The notes under the pieces: generated by a model
Database searches by the model: none
What the model was told of the DNA's origin: nothing
What the model saw: the letters and a program-made list of their open reading frames with translations, nothing else
NCBI GenBank assembly: GCA_030432295.1
Contig: JAUIHI010000003.1
Location: forward strand, 62,001 to 126,000
DNA from: Anaerolineae bacterium
GTDB lineage: Bacteria; Chloroflexota; Anaerolineae; Caldilineales; Caldilineaceae
Direction: 5' to 3'
Length of the DNA stretch: 64,000 bases
Position numbers and translations under genes: made by a program
Part shown: positions 7,787 to 15,788 of the stretch, in pieces
Position numbering within the stretch: position 1 is the first letter of the stretch
Layout of the letters: every line of letters begins with the position of its first letter

Positions 7787-8944
7787 ATGAAAATTGTCGA
7801 TTTGCAGGTCATTCCCTTTTGGGTTCCCCGGCGACCCTTCCGCCACGGCGAGTGGCTGCCCGAAACCCATGTCGTCCAGACTCTGACCAAAATCATCACC
7901 GACGAAGGGGCCGAGGGCTACTATCTGGGCGGCCACGGCCACGGCGATGCCGACGGTCTGCCACCGGACCACCGGGCTATGCTCGAAAATCGGCTCAAGA
8001 ATCTGCTTGTGGGCCAGGACCCCTTCGACCGGGAGAAGTTCTGGCATTGGATGTGGGTGGCGAACCTGCCCGAAAATATCCTCAGTGTGGTGGATATGGC
8101 TCTGTGGGATTTGCAGGCGCGCTATTTTGGCATTCCCCTCTACAAACTGCTGGGCGGCTGCCGGGAGAAAGTCCCCGCCTACGCCAGCACCTTCCCCAAT
8201 ATGGGCACTGTCCAGGAGTACGCGGATCACGCCCTGGCCTGCAAGAACGAAGGCTACACCCACTACAAAATCCACCCCTACTACTTCTACGACCCGGTCA
8301 CCAAAGAATCGGACCCAGGCCGCCCCTCCCACATCGAGCAGGACATCGAAGCCTGCTACGCCATCCGCGAGGCAGTGGGCGACGAGATGGTTCTCAGCTT
8401 TGACCCCTGGGGCACTTACCGCACCTACGACGATGCGCTCAAAGTGGGGCGTGTGCTGGAAGAACTCAACTTCTACTGGTACGAGCACCCGATGAACGAA
8501 TATCTGGTGGGGCTGTACGAAAAACTGAGCGACGAACTGGACATTCCTATTCTGGGGCCGGAGATTGCCTCGGGCAGCATCTACACCCGGGCCGAATGGA
8601 TTCGTCGGGGCGCATCGGACCGCACCCGCATCGACGTTCTGCGCGGGGGCATCACCGGCGTCAAAAAGATGGCCGGTCTGTGCGAAGCCTTTGGCGTGCG
8701 CTGCGAGATTCACATGAGCGGCTTCGCCAATCTTCAGATTCTCGGCTCCACCAGCGCGGATGTCTGCGAATACTACGAGCGGGGTCTGGTCGCGCCTGGC
8801 ATCGACTACGACACGCCGCCGCCCTACCTGGCCGCCATCGCCGATCCGATGGACGCTGAAGGCTTCGTCCATCTCTCCCAGGAGCCGGGGATGGGCTATC
8901 AGTTTGTGTGGGAGTACATCGAGGAAAACCGAATCAGCGATTGA
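7787..8944 (+). CDS. Enolase-superfamily enzyme (mandelate racemase/muconate lactonizing type)
   Basis: 385 residues. The ATG at 7787 follows AAGGAG (7776-7781). The barrel shows the superfamily layout: ENILSVVDMALWDLQARYFGIPLYKLLGG, a catalytic-strand motif YKIHP (Lys161, His163, in place of the common Lys-x-Lys), metal ligands probably Asp206 (LSFDPWG), Glu233 (WYEHPM) and Glu259 (GPEIASG), then Asp283 and His309 (CEIHMSG) as a possible acid/base dyad. It is likely a Mg-dependent sugar-acid dehydratase. The Lys-x-His motif prevents a confident substrate call. It is a single plus-strand gene facing away from the operon at 3421-7225. A second, different family member is at 16844-17992. Confidence 0.85.
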   Translation: MKIVDLQVIPFWVPRRPFRHGEWLPETHVVQTLTKIITDEGAEGYYLGGHGHGDADGLPPDHRAMLENRLKNLLVGQDPFDREKFWHWMWVANLPENILSVVDMALWDLQARYFGIPLYKLLGGCREKVPAYASTFPNMGTVQEYADHALACKNEGYTHYKIHPYYFYDPVTKESDPGRPSHIEQDIEACYAIREAVGDEMVLSFDPWGTYRTYDDALKVGRVLEELNFYWYEHPMNEYLVGLYEKLSDELDIPILGPEIASGSIYTRAEWIRRGASDRTRIDVLRGGITGVKKMAGLCEAFGVRCEIHMSGFANLQILGSTSADVCEYYERGLVAPGIDYDTPPPYLAAIADPMDAEGFVHLSQEPGMGYQFVWEYIEENRISD

Positions 8945-8996
8945 CGACTTTCCGAGACAACGGCTGCTGTGGGGTATAGTTCACTTTTGTCGGGGA

Positions 8997-9123
8997 CCAG
9001 CGCCGGTTGAGTAGGCGGCTGCTGTTTGCCGCCGTATCGAAACCCAGCGTGTCATCGAACCAGCAAATAGTAGACCCGCTCCTCGATTTCGATACGCCTC
9101 GAAGACTCGGCACTCAATCAGCG
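8997..9123 (+). repeat. 130-bp palindromic element (GGTTGAGTAG...GTATCGAAACC), copy 1
   Basis: Two arms face each other. Arm A (8997-9049) reads CCAGCGCCGGTTGAGTAGG at its start and GTATCGAAACCCAGCG at its end. Arm B (9085-9123, inverted) is a related but distinct version containing GCCGAGTCTTCGAGGCG. A second copy at 55378-55507 has the same two arms in the opposite orientation: arm A matches in 48 of 53 bases and arm B in 33 of 36. This indicates a mobile or dispersed palindromic unit rather than a local hairpin. Confidence 0.75.
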
Positions 9124-9212
9124 TCGCTGAGCTGACGCGTTCCGCTACCTTTCCGACGATTCTGAGCTATACCCGCCCGCTATCGCGCCGCTACCACAAA
9201 ATGCCGCTGATG

Positions 9213-9221
9213 TGCTAGAAT
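9213..9221 (+). promoter_or_regulatory. Possible extended -10 promoter of the MalT-like regulator gene
   Basis: TGCTAGAAT at 9213-9221 fits a TGn-extended -10 box, about 36 bp upstream of the ATG at 9258. No good -35 hexamer lies 17 bp upstream. The call is weak. Confidence 0.3.
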
Positions 9222-9257
9222 GCGGCGTAACCGTTCCCTGCCAGCCAATTCAGCCGC

Positions 9258-11999
9258 ATGACTTTTCCAATCCTCGCTACGAAACTCTATATCCCGCCGC
9301 CTCGACCGACGATTGTCTCTCGCTCCCGTCTCATCAACCGCATGAACGCCGGGCTATCTGGCCGTCTGGTTCTGATCTCAGCGCCAGCGGGCTTTGGTAA
9401 GACCACACTGGTCAGCGAGTGGCTTGCCCAAACTGGCCGGGATGCCGCCTGGCTTTCCCTGGAGGAAGAGGACAGCGACCCGGCCCGTTTTCTGGCCTAT
9501 CTGATCGGGGCTATGCAGACTATCGATGAGGCGTGCGGCGCTGGGCTGTCGGCTCTGCTGGATACGCCCCAACCGCCTCCCGTCGAAATGCTGCTGACTT
9601 CTCTGCTCAACCAGATTGCTGGATTTCCCCAGCCGGTGATTCTCGTCCTGGACGACTATCACGCGGTGGATTCCGCTGCGGTAGATAGCGCCCTCGCCTT
9701 CCTCGTTCAGCACCTGCCACCCCAGATGCGTCTGGTCATCACCACCCGGGAAGACCCCCAACTGCCCCTCTCCCGTCTGCGCGCCCGGGGCCAACTGACC
9801 GAAGTGCGCGCCGCGGATTTGCGCTTCACGCCGGACGAGGCCACGGCTTTTTTGAGTCAGACAATGGGTCTGGCCCTTTCAAACCAGCAAGTGGCCGCCC
9901 TGGAAGGCCGCACCGAAGGCTGGGCAGCCGGTCTGCAATTGGCCGCTCTCTCTATGCAGGGGCGGCAGAAGCAGGCCGAATTTGTGCGGGCCTTTGCCGG
10001 GGACAATCGTTATATCGTCGATTATCTGGTCGATGAGGTGTTGGACCAGCAGCCGGACGACGTGCGCAGCTTCCTGCTCCAGACGGCCATTCTCAGCCGC
10101 TTGACCGGCCCCCTCTGCGATGCCGTCACCGGACAGAGCCGCGGCGACGCAATGCTGGAGAGCTTGGAACGGGCCAATCTCTTCGTCGTCCCTCTGGACG
10201 ATAGCCGCCGCTGGTATCGCTATCACCACCTCTTCGGCGATGTGCTGCGCTCCCATCTGCACAAGGAGCAGCCGGAGGAGTTCCCCGTCCTCCACCGCCG
10301 GGCCAGCCACTGGTACTGGGAGAACGATCTGCCCGCGGAGGCGGTTCACCACGCGCTGGCCGCCCCGGATTACGAACTGGCCGCGCAATTTTTGGAGCTG
10401 GCCTGGCCCCAAATGGACCGGAGCCGCCAGTCGCCCAGATGGCTGGCCTGGGCCAGTGTCCTGCCCCCAGAGATTGTCCGTGCCAGACCCGTACTCTGTG
10501 TGGCGTATGGCTGGGCTTTGCTGGATCGGGGCGAATTGGAGGGCAGCACCGGCTGGCTGGATACGGCCGAGCGCTGGCTGACAGAGACCGGCGACGGGCA
10601 GGCAGGCCCGGCCTCTGTGCCTGTCGGGGCGGTAGTGGTGGATAAGGTCCAATATGGCACATTGACCGCCAACCTGGCCTCGGCCCGCGCTTATGCAGCC
10701 CTGGCCTTTGGCGATCTGGCCGGGACAGTCGAGCAGGCCCAACGCGCGCTGGCCCTGCTGCCGGCGGATGCCTATTTCCTGCGGGGAAGCCCGGCCGCGC
10801 TGCTGGGGCTGGCCTTCTGGGCCACCGGCAAGCTGGACGAGGCCGACCGCTCGCTGACCGAGGCGTTGGATAGCTTTGAGCGGATCGGCAATATCCTCTT
10901 CGCCATCACCGGCGTCTATGGGCTGGCCGACATCCGCACAACCCAGGGCCGCCGTGGTGCCGCGCTGGCCGCCTACGAACACGCCTTGCAGATTGCCCAG
11001 GGCGGAACCCAGCCTGTGTTGTGGGGCACAGCCGACATCTACACCGGGCTGGGCGAATTCTACTGTGAGGCCAACGAACTGGCGCAGGCGGCGGAGCACT
11101 TGCAGCGCAGCAAAGCCTTGGGAGAAGAGGCCAACTACCCGCGCTGGCGTTTTCGCTGGTGTGTGGCCCAGGCCCGGCTCACCGCGGCCCAGGGCGATCT
11201 GGACGCCGCGCTCGATCTGCTGGACGAGGCCGAGCGCCACTACGTGCGGGGGCCAGTGCCCGATGTGCGCCCCATTCCCGCGCGCAAAGCCCGGCTGTGG
11301 CTGGCCCAGGGACGTCTCGCCGATGCCCAGCAATGGGCAGACGACGCGGGCCTCTCGGCGGACGATCCGCTCTCCTTTCTGCGGGAGTATGAGCACATCA
11401 CCCTGGCCCGCCTCCTGCTGGCCCAACACCGTCGGGAGCCTACCGGCACTTCCATCCAGCCCGCGTTGGATCTGTTGGAGCGCCTGCTGCACGCCGCGGA
11501 GTTTGGCGCACGCACAGCCAGTGTCATCGAAATTTTGGCCCTGCTGGCTCTGGCCCGCTCCGCCCAGGGGGATACCCCCGCTGCCCTTCCCTTTCTCCAA
11601 CGCGCCCTTTCCCTGGCCCAGCCCGAAGGCTATGTGCGCATCTTTGTGGATGAGGGCGCACCGATGGCTGCTCTGCTGAGTGAAGTCGCGTCCCGCGGGG
11701 TGCTGCCCGACTATACGGGCCGACTGCTGGCCGCATCGGGAGCCACCACCGCCACTTCCCCGGAACAGGTGAAAGTGATTCCCCCGTCCGCGCCACAGCC
11801 ACTGATTGAGCCACTGAGCGACCGGGAGATTGAGGTGCTGCAACTCATCGCCCAGGGACTCTCCAACCAGGAAATCTGCAACCGGCTCTACCTGGCCTTG
11901 AGTACAGTGAAGGGGCACAATCGCAATATATTTGGCAAGCTACAGGTCCAGCGGCGCACCGAAGCCGTGGCCAGGGCCAGAGAATTGGGCCTGCTTTAG
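9258..11999 (+). CDS. MalT-like LuxR-family transcriptional activator (STAND ATPase)
   Basis: 913 residues, close to E. coli MalT (901). Domains in order: an N-terminal NTPase with Walker A in APAGFGKTT (residues 42-50) and Walker B VILVLDDYHAVD, a winged-helix/STAND segment, an alpha-helical TPR-like sensor region of about 450 residues, and a C-terminal LuxR HTH (PLSDREIEVLQLIAQGLSNQEICNRL... STVKGHNRNIFGKL). Known family members oligomerise on ATP and inducer and activate transcription. The inducer is not evident. Two plus-strand promoters downstream share a motif with fixed spacing to a -10 box and are candidate targets. The second ATG upstream (9212) has no better ribosome site. Confidence 0.93.
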   Translation: MTFPILATKLYIPPPRPTIVSRSRLINRMNAGLSGRLVLISAPAGFGKTTLVSEWLAQTGRDAAWLSLEEEDSDPARFLAYLIGAMQTIDEACGAGLSALLDTPQPPPVEMLLTSLLNQIAGFPQPVILVLDDYHAVDSAAVDSALAFLVQHLPPQMRLVITTREDPQLPLSRLRARGQLTEVRAADLRFTPDEATAFLSQTMGLALSNQQVAALEGRTEGWAAGLQLAALSMQGRQKQAEFVRAFAGDNRYIVDYLVDEVLDQQPDDVRSFLLQTAILSRLTGPLCDAVTGQSRGDAMLESLERANLFVVPLDDSRRWYRYHHLFGDVLRSHLHKEQPEEFPVLHRRASHWYWENDLPAEAVHHALAAPDYELAAQFLELAWPQMDRSRQSPRWLAWASVLPPEIVRARPVLCVAYGWALLDRGELEGSTGWLDTAERWLTETGDGQAGPASVPVGAVVVDKVQYGTLTANLASARAYAALAFGDLAGTVEQAQRALALLPADAYFLRGSPAALLGLAFWATGKLDEADRSLTEALDSFERIGNILFAITGVYGLADIRTTQGRRGAALAAYEHALQIAQGGTQPVLWGTADIYTGLGEFYCEANELAQAAEHLQRSKALGEEANYPRWRFRWCVAQARLTAAQGDLDAALDLLDEAERHYVRGPVPDVRPIPARKARLWLAQGRLADAQQWADDAGLSADDPLSFLREYEHITLARLLLAQHRREPTGTSIQPALDLLERLLHAAEFGARTASVIEILALLALARSAQGDTPAALPFLQRALSLAQPEGYVRIFVDEGAPMAALLSEVASRGVLPDYTGRLLAASGATTATSPEQVKVIPPSAPQPLIEPLSDREIEVLQLIAQGLSNQEICNRLYLALSTVKGHNRNIFGKLQVQRRTEAVARARELGLL

Positions 12000-12047
12000 C
12001 ATCTGTTGTCGCACCGCTACTCCTCCCTCCGTTCGTCCATTGCAGGC

Positions 12048-12131
12048 AAAACAATACCCTCCCCACATTTTGGCCCATACCTTGGCCCATACTTTGGTAT
12101 CTGTACGCCCCTCCCGCTTTCACGCTATGCT
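12048..12131 (+). promoter_or_regulatory. Candidate activator-dependent promoter of the alpha/beta hydrolase gene
   Basis: Contains AAAACAATACCC (12048-12059), two tandem TTGGCCCATAC repeats, TACTTTGGTATCTG (12090-12103), and a -10-like TATGCT (12126-12131), with no -35 hexamer at the right place. The TACTTTGGTATCTG box and the TATGCT box recur at 13727-13768 with exactly the same distance. The gene starts at 12192. A bound activator next to the -35 position is the simplest reading; the MalT-like regulator just upstream is the obvious candidate. Confidence 0.5.
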
Positions 12132-12191
12132 GCACTCGTATCGACCTGATGCAACCAGCAATTCCAACAGTGAAGGAAACGGGAGACAAAA

Positions 12192-13445
12192 ATGTCAAAT
12201 CGAAAACAGGCCATATCGGTGCCAATTCTTCTGGCTGCCCTTGTAATTATCTTCGCGGGTGGCCGGGCGCAACGGGGCCAGGCGGAGAATGCCCCCATTC
12301 TGTCGTCAACTGATGCCCCGTACAGCGTGCCCGGTCCCTATGCGGTGGGGATGCAGGAAGTGACGACCGGTGATGCAGACTCCCTGGCAATCGCCGTCTG
12401 GTATCCGGCGCTGGCCGGGGAGCCATCCCAGGAGACTGTCACCTATCCCTATCAAATCAAAGTTACCAAACCGCTGGGGACTGTCAGTGTGGCCAACTAC
12501 ACCGGTCAGGCGTGGCCAGATGTCCAGGCCAATCGGTCAGCCGGACCGTATCCAGCGGTGATTCTCTCGCCGGGCTTTTCTATCGGGGCCACCACCTATG
12601 GCTGGCTGGCCGAGCACATTGCCAGCTATGGCTTTGTGGTGATCGCCCCGGAACACCCGGAATCGATGGACGCGGAGCTGAGCGGGCTTTGGCAATCTGT
12701 GCCCACCCGTCCCCAGGACATTCTGGCTGTGCTGGCCTATGTGGATGCCCAGACCGCTACGGAAGGGGCGTTTGACGGGCTGATCGACGCTGAGCAGGTG
12801 GCTGTGGTCGGTCATTCCTATGGCGGGTATACTGCCCTGGCCGCGGCGGGCGCACGCATGGACACAGAAAGTTTCACTGCCCATTGCAAATGGGTGAATG
12901 CCACGGAGCATCCCACTGCCTGGCTCTGTGACAAACTGTTACCCCACCTGCCTGAGATGGCAGCCGGTGCCGGTCTGGATGCGGTTCCCGATGGGCTGTG
13001 GCCGGCCTGGGCCGATCCCCGGGTGGATGCGATTGTGTCGCTGGCAGGGGATGCCTACTTCTTCGGACAGGAGGGGCTGGCAGAGATCGATGTACCCGTG
13101 CTGGCGGTGGGTGGAACCCACGATCAGGACACGCCCTATCTGTGGGGGACCCAGCCGACATACGAGTACGTTTCCAGCCCGGCGAAAGTGCGGGTGGGCC
13201 TGGAAGGCGCGGAGCATATGATTTTCACCGGCCCGTGCGAGAAGATTCCCTTCTATCTGCGCCTGATCTCCAATGAGTTCTGTGCTGATCCGGGCTGGGA
13301 CAGGCTGTATGCCCACGATCTGGTCAACCACTTTGCCACCGCGTTTCTGCTGGCGGAACTGAAGGGGGATGCCCAGGCCGCCGCTGTCTTGGCTCCGGCT
13401 GCGGTCGCTTTCCCTTCTGTGGATTACACGGCCCAGGGCTATTGA
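12192..13445 (+). CDS. Secreted alpha/beta hydrolase, PAF-acetylhydrolase/dienelactone-hydrolase-like
   Basis: 417 residues. A signal peptide (residues 8-30, hydrophobic, then an Ala-rich cleavage region) indicates export. Ser209 in VVGHSYGGYTA is the nucleophile; GTHDQDTPY and GAEHMIF supply the probable acid and His. A long insert after the nucleophile elbow and an SPGFSIGATTYGWLAEHIASYGFVV oxyanion region (GFS) resemble plasma platelet-activating factor acetylhydrolase-like bacterial lipases/esterases. The start codon is preceded by AAGGAAACGGGAGACAAAA. Substrate unknown; likely a short-chain ester. A promoter with a putative activator site lies upstream and a strong terminator follows at 13606. 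Confidence 0.85.
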   Translation: MSNRKQAISVPILLAALVIIFAGGRAQRGQAENAPILSSTDAPYSVPGPYAVGMQEVTTGDADSLAIAVWYPALAGEPSQETVTYPYQIKVTKPLGTVSVANYTGQAWPDVQANRSAGPYPAVILSPGFSIGATTYGWLAEHIASYGFVVIAPEHPESMDAELSGLWQSVPTRPQDILAVLAYVDAQTATEGAFDGLIDAEQVAVVGHSYGGYTALAAAGARMDTESFTAHCKWVNATEHPTAWLCDKLLPHLPEMAAGAGLDAVPDGLWPAWADPRVDAIVSLAGDAYFFGQEGLAEIDVPVLAVGGTHDQDTPYLWGTQPTYEYVSSPAKVRVGLEGAEHMIFTGPCEKIPFYLRLISNEFCADPGWDRLYAHDLVNHFATAFLLAELKGDAQAAAVLAPAAVAFPSVDYTAQGY

Positions 13446-13509
13446 ACCGAGCCGTCTGCGCCTGGGTACTTGCCTCCGAATGGCCTGCTCAGGCCATTGC
13501 AACGATTGA

Positions 13510-13585
13510 AGTCCCCGGCACTTTCTATCCAACTGAGCCTGTACGCCGAGAATCAGGCGGCGAAGTTCGGGAAGTGCCGGGGACT
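13510..13585. repeat. Inverted repeat with 14-bp perfect arms
   Basis: AGTCCCCGGCACTT (13510-13523) pairs perfectly with 13572-13585 across a 48-nt loop. The loop itself has partial self-complementarity. It is probably part of the transcript end of the hydrolase gene or a dispersed repeat. Confidence 0.5.
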
Positions 13586-13605
13586 GGCCAGGATTCATTC
13601 TACGC

Positions 13606-13646
13606 AACAACACCCCCACCTGTTCAGGTGGGGGTGTTGTTTTATT
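13606..13646 (+). terminator. Strong intrinsic terminator
   Basis: A 17-bp perfect stem (13606-13622 with 13625-13641), a TT loop and a trailing T-rich run (TTTTATTT). It follows the hydrolase gene by about 160 bp. Confidence 0.85.
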
Positions 13647-13706
13647 TGCCAATGGTACAACCGTCCCGCCACCCCGCCACACCTGCCCAATACCACCCGT
13701 CCGACT

Positions 13707-13768
13707 AAAACAATACCCCCAAACAATACTTTGGTATCTGCCCAACCATACCCCAGCGGCGGTATGCT
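13707..13768 (+). promoter_or_regulatory. Candidate activator-dependent promoter of the 89-residue protein gene
   Basis: AAAACAATACCC (13707-13718), TACTTTGGTATCTG (13727-13740) and TATGCT (13763-13768). The same three boxes occur at 12048-12131. The interval between the last two boxes is identical in both (22 bp). The first box is 22 bp nearer here, close to two helical turns, as expected of a factor that must bind on one face of the DNA. Confidence 0.5.
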
Positions 13769-13805
13769 ATGGGCACAGCAAATCAGTAGCAAGAGGCAGA
13801 AGGGA

Positions 13806-14075
13806 ATGTCCAACACATCCAAAACCGGCAGCCAAACCCCACGCCTGTCGGTCTACCAAATCAGAGTGCAGGGGCAGTTGGGAAGTGAATGGGCCGAACG
13901 TTTTGACGGCATGACCATTGCTCCCCAGGAAAACGGCGACACCCTATTGACTGGCCCTGTGACCGACCAGGCCGCGCTGTACGGACTGTTGCGCACCGTG
14001 CGTGATCTGGGCCTACCGCTTATCTTCGTCCGGCGGCTTCCCCCGGACGAGGCCGACGGACCCGACATCAGCTAA
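13806..14075 (+). CDS. Small conserved protein of unknown function
   Basis: 89 residues, starting at the ATG at 13806 after AGAAGGGA. The core reads YQIRVQGQLGSEWAERFDGMTI, then a GDTLLTGPVTDQAALYGLLRTVRDLGLPLIFVRRL segment. This pattern is common as a short stand-alone protein in Chloroflexota and Actinomycetota, often beside regulators or oxidoreductases, but I know of no established function. It has no signal peptide or membrane segment. A dedicated promoter with the shared activator motif lies upstream, so it may be part of the MalT-like regulon. Confidence 0.75.
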   Translation: MSNTSKTGSQTPRLSVYQIRVQGQLGSEWAERFDGMTIAPQENGDTLLTGPVTDQAALYGLLRTVRDLGLPLIFVRRLPPDEADGPDIS

Positions 14076-14189
14076 TAATCTGGCACAGCGTCCAGAGAAA
14101 GGAGATGAACCAACCACTGAAAACAGCCCGGCAGTGATATCTGGTCTTTGTCTATATCAATCCAACCGTTCAATCTCAGGAGTAGCGTT

Positions 14190-14933
14190 ATGAATGCCAA
14201 CAACAAAACAGCCCGAATCGCTGGTCTTTTCTATCTCGCCATCATCGCCGCGGGTATCTTCGCCCAATTTGCGGTCCGTGACAGCCTGACTGTGGCGGGA
14301 GATGCAGCGGCCACAGCACAAAACATTCTGGCCGCCCGGTCGTTTTTTCAGTGGGGCATCGCCGGTGATCTGGTGATGATCATCTCCGATATTGCCGTGG
14401 CCCTGCTCTTGTATGTGCTTGTGAAACCGGTAAACAGTGGCCTATCCCTGCTAGCCGCCTTCTTCCGTCTGATCCAGGCGGCCATTCTGGGCGTCAATCT
14501 GCTCAACCTCTTCGCGGTGCTGCAACTGCTCAGCGGCGCCGACTATCTGAACGTTTTGGGCACAGAAACGCTCTATGCCCAGGCATTCTTCCATCTTCAG
14601 GCCCACGCCATCGGCTATTCGCTGGGGCTGATCTTCTTTGGGCTGAATTGCCTGGTCTTCGGTTATCTGGTCTTCCGGTCGGGCTATCTGCCCCGTATCC
14701 TGGGCGCTCTGCTGATCTTTGCCGGCGCTGGCTATCTCACTGACAGCTTTGCCAGCTTCTTTCTGCCCACCTATGCCAACTATGCCGACATCTTTGCCCT
14801 GGTCGTCTTCTTGCCAGCCATTGTCGGCGAGTTGTCCCTGGCTCTCTGGCTGATTGTGAAGGGTGTGGGCGGAGAGGCCCAGACCCATACCAGTCCACTG
14901 CGCCGGGTACAGGTCGAAGGGGCCAGTGTTTAG
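14190..14933 (+). CDS. DUF4386 family membrane protein
   Basis: 247 residues with about seven hydrophobic segments. The start MNANNKTARIAGLFYLAIIAAGIFAQF and the SFFQWGIAGDLVMIISDIAVALLLYVLVKPV segment match the DUF4386 family, a group of multi-pass inner-membrane proteins of unknown role. The ATG at 14190 has GGAG seven bases upstream; an upstream in-frame start at 14148 lacks one. It lies 114 bp after the 89-residue gene. Regulation is not visible. Confidence 0.85.
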   Translation: MNANNKTARIAGLFYLAIIAAGIFAQFAVRDSLTVAGDAAATAQNILAARSFFQWGIAGDLVMIISDIAVALLLYVLVKPVNSGLSLLAAFFRLIQAAILGVNLLNLFAVLQLLSGADYLNVLGTETLYAQAFFHLQAHAIGYSLGLIFFGLNCLVFGYLVFRSGYLPRILGALLIFAGAGYLTDSFASFFLPTYANYADIFALVVFLPAIVGELSLALWLIVKGVGGEAQTHTSPLRRVQVEGASV

Positions 14934-15053
14934 TTTGTTATGTGGCTAAAACAGCCTTTTACCGCTGTTTGACCGCAAAGGAATCCAGCTAGATGTAAGC
15001 TTTCAAAACTCGTGTATCCGCCAAAATTCGCCAAAACAAAGGAGAAGAAGAAA

Positions 15054-15539
15054 ATGAAACCAGCCATCGTAAATTCCCCGTCTGACACCCAAGTTGAGGT
15101 CGTGAGAAGCTTCGACGCGCCAGTTAGCTCGGTTTGGAAACCTTTCACCGACGCGGACTTGGTTCGTCACTGGATGATCGGACCGCCGGGCTGGTCGATG
15201 CCTATCTCCGAGATGGACTTTCGAGTCGGCGGCACGTACAAAAACGTATTTCGCAATGAAGCAAACGGTTTTGAGATTACAATTGTCGGCGACTTTCGCG
15301 AAATCGAAACGCATAGCAAGATCGTTCAAGACGAAAGGCATCTGATAGGCGATTCAGCCGACGACACAAGCCAGGAAACGGTCGTCACCATCACTTTTCA
15401 GGAGACGGATCTGGGAACGACGGTCACTACGTTGATTGAGTATGCGTCAATAGAGGCACGTGATGAGGCCCTGGCAACTGGAATGGGATCTGCAATGGAA
15501 ATGGGGTACGGTCGCATCGATGAGTTGTTAGTGGGCTGA
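15054..15539 (+). CDS. SRPBCC/AHSA1-domain protein, possibly a captured cassette gene
   Basis: 161 residues. The ATG at 15054 follows AAAGGAG. Features of the AHSA1 branch of the START-like superfamily: VEVVRSFDAPVSSVWKPFTDADLVRHWMIGP, MDFRVGGTYKNVF, and a C-terminal MGSAMEMGYGRIDELL. These proteins form a helix-grip cavity for a hydrophobic ligand; the role here is unknown. Base composition is visibly lower in GC than the flanking genes and codon use differs. About 90 bp downstream lies an imperfectly palindromic stretch resembling an integron attC site. Both features fit acquisition by transfer. Confidence 0.82.
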   Translation: MKPAIVNSPSDTQVEVVRSFDAPVSSVWKPFTDADLVRHWMIGPPGWSMPISEMDFRVGGTYKNVFRNEANGFEITIVGDFREIETHSKIVQDERHLIGDSADDTSQETVVTITFQETDLGTTVTTLIEYASIEARDEALATGMGSAMEMGYGRIDELLVG

Positions 15540-15628
15540 CCACATTCCAGTTTTACAGTCGATTGGACCGACCACAGCGAATAGTGCGCGGGCATAGAGC
15601 GCATGTTTGGGCCTCAACCCGCAGCACC

Positions 15629-15718
15629 ATATAACCATGCAATGCACCGGAGCCGCGAAGCCAGGCGTTTTCAAATGGACAATCACCTGTTGCGGCCCGA
15701 TGATTGCGGGTGTTGATG
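15629..15718 (+). other. attC-like imperfect palindrome after the AHSA1 gene
   Basis: ATATAAC at 15629-15635 and GTTGATG at 15712-15718 frame two partly complementary arms: GCAAT...CCGG.GCCGC...CAGG on the left, CCTG..GCGGC.CG...ATTGC on the right. The bulged arms and the short AAC/GTT core-like ends are the general design of integron attC sites. The core sequences do not match the consensus (RYYYAAC / GTTRRRY) exactly, and no integrase gene is in the window. Confidence 0.3.
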
Positions 15719-15727
15719 TCGCACAAT

Positions 15728-15761
15728 CAGGAGTTCGGCTTTCCGATAGGTCGAACTCCTG
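15728..15761. repeat. GAGTTCG hairpin family, copy upstream of the MDR gene
   Basis: CAGGAGTTCG (15728-15737) pairs perfectly with CGAACTCCTG (15752-15761). It belongs to the same family as the hairpins near 31374, 50015, 53800 and 59258, though its loop is more degenerate. It ends 27 bp before the start codon at 15789. Confidence 0.65.
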
Positions 15762-15788
15762 TCTTACACACAAAGGATGAAATTACCC

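Larger units (their letters stand above)
8945..9257. other. 313-bp intergenic region with a palindromic element
   Basis: No gene was found. The middle is filled by a 127-bp palindromic repeat (8997-9123). The right end carries a probable extended -10 element for the regulator gene. No T-run terminator for the upstream gene was seen. Confidence 0.6.
13446..13805. other. 360-bp intergenic region: nested inverted repeat, terminator, regulated promoter
   Basis: No gene is supported. An open frame from 13470 runs into the next gene, but it crosses the terminator and lacks a ribosome site. The region holds an inverted repeat (13510-13585), a strong terminator (13606-13646) and a promoter with the shared activator box (13707-13768). 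Confidence 0.6.

Noticed and set aside
13470-13805. N-terminal extension of the 89-residue protein
   Set aside because: The extension would be translated through a strong terminator and a promoter and lacks a ribosome site.
14105-14137. Ten-codon leader peptide after GGAG
   Set aside because: The ribosome-site-like GGAG touches the ATG with no spacing, and no attenuator follows.
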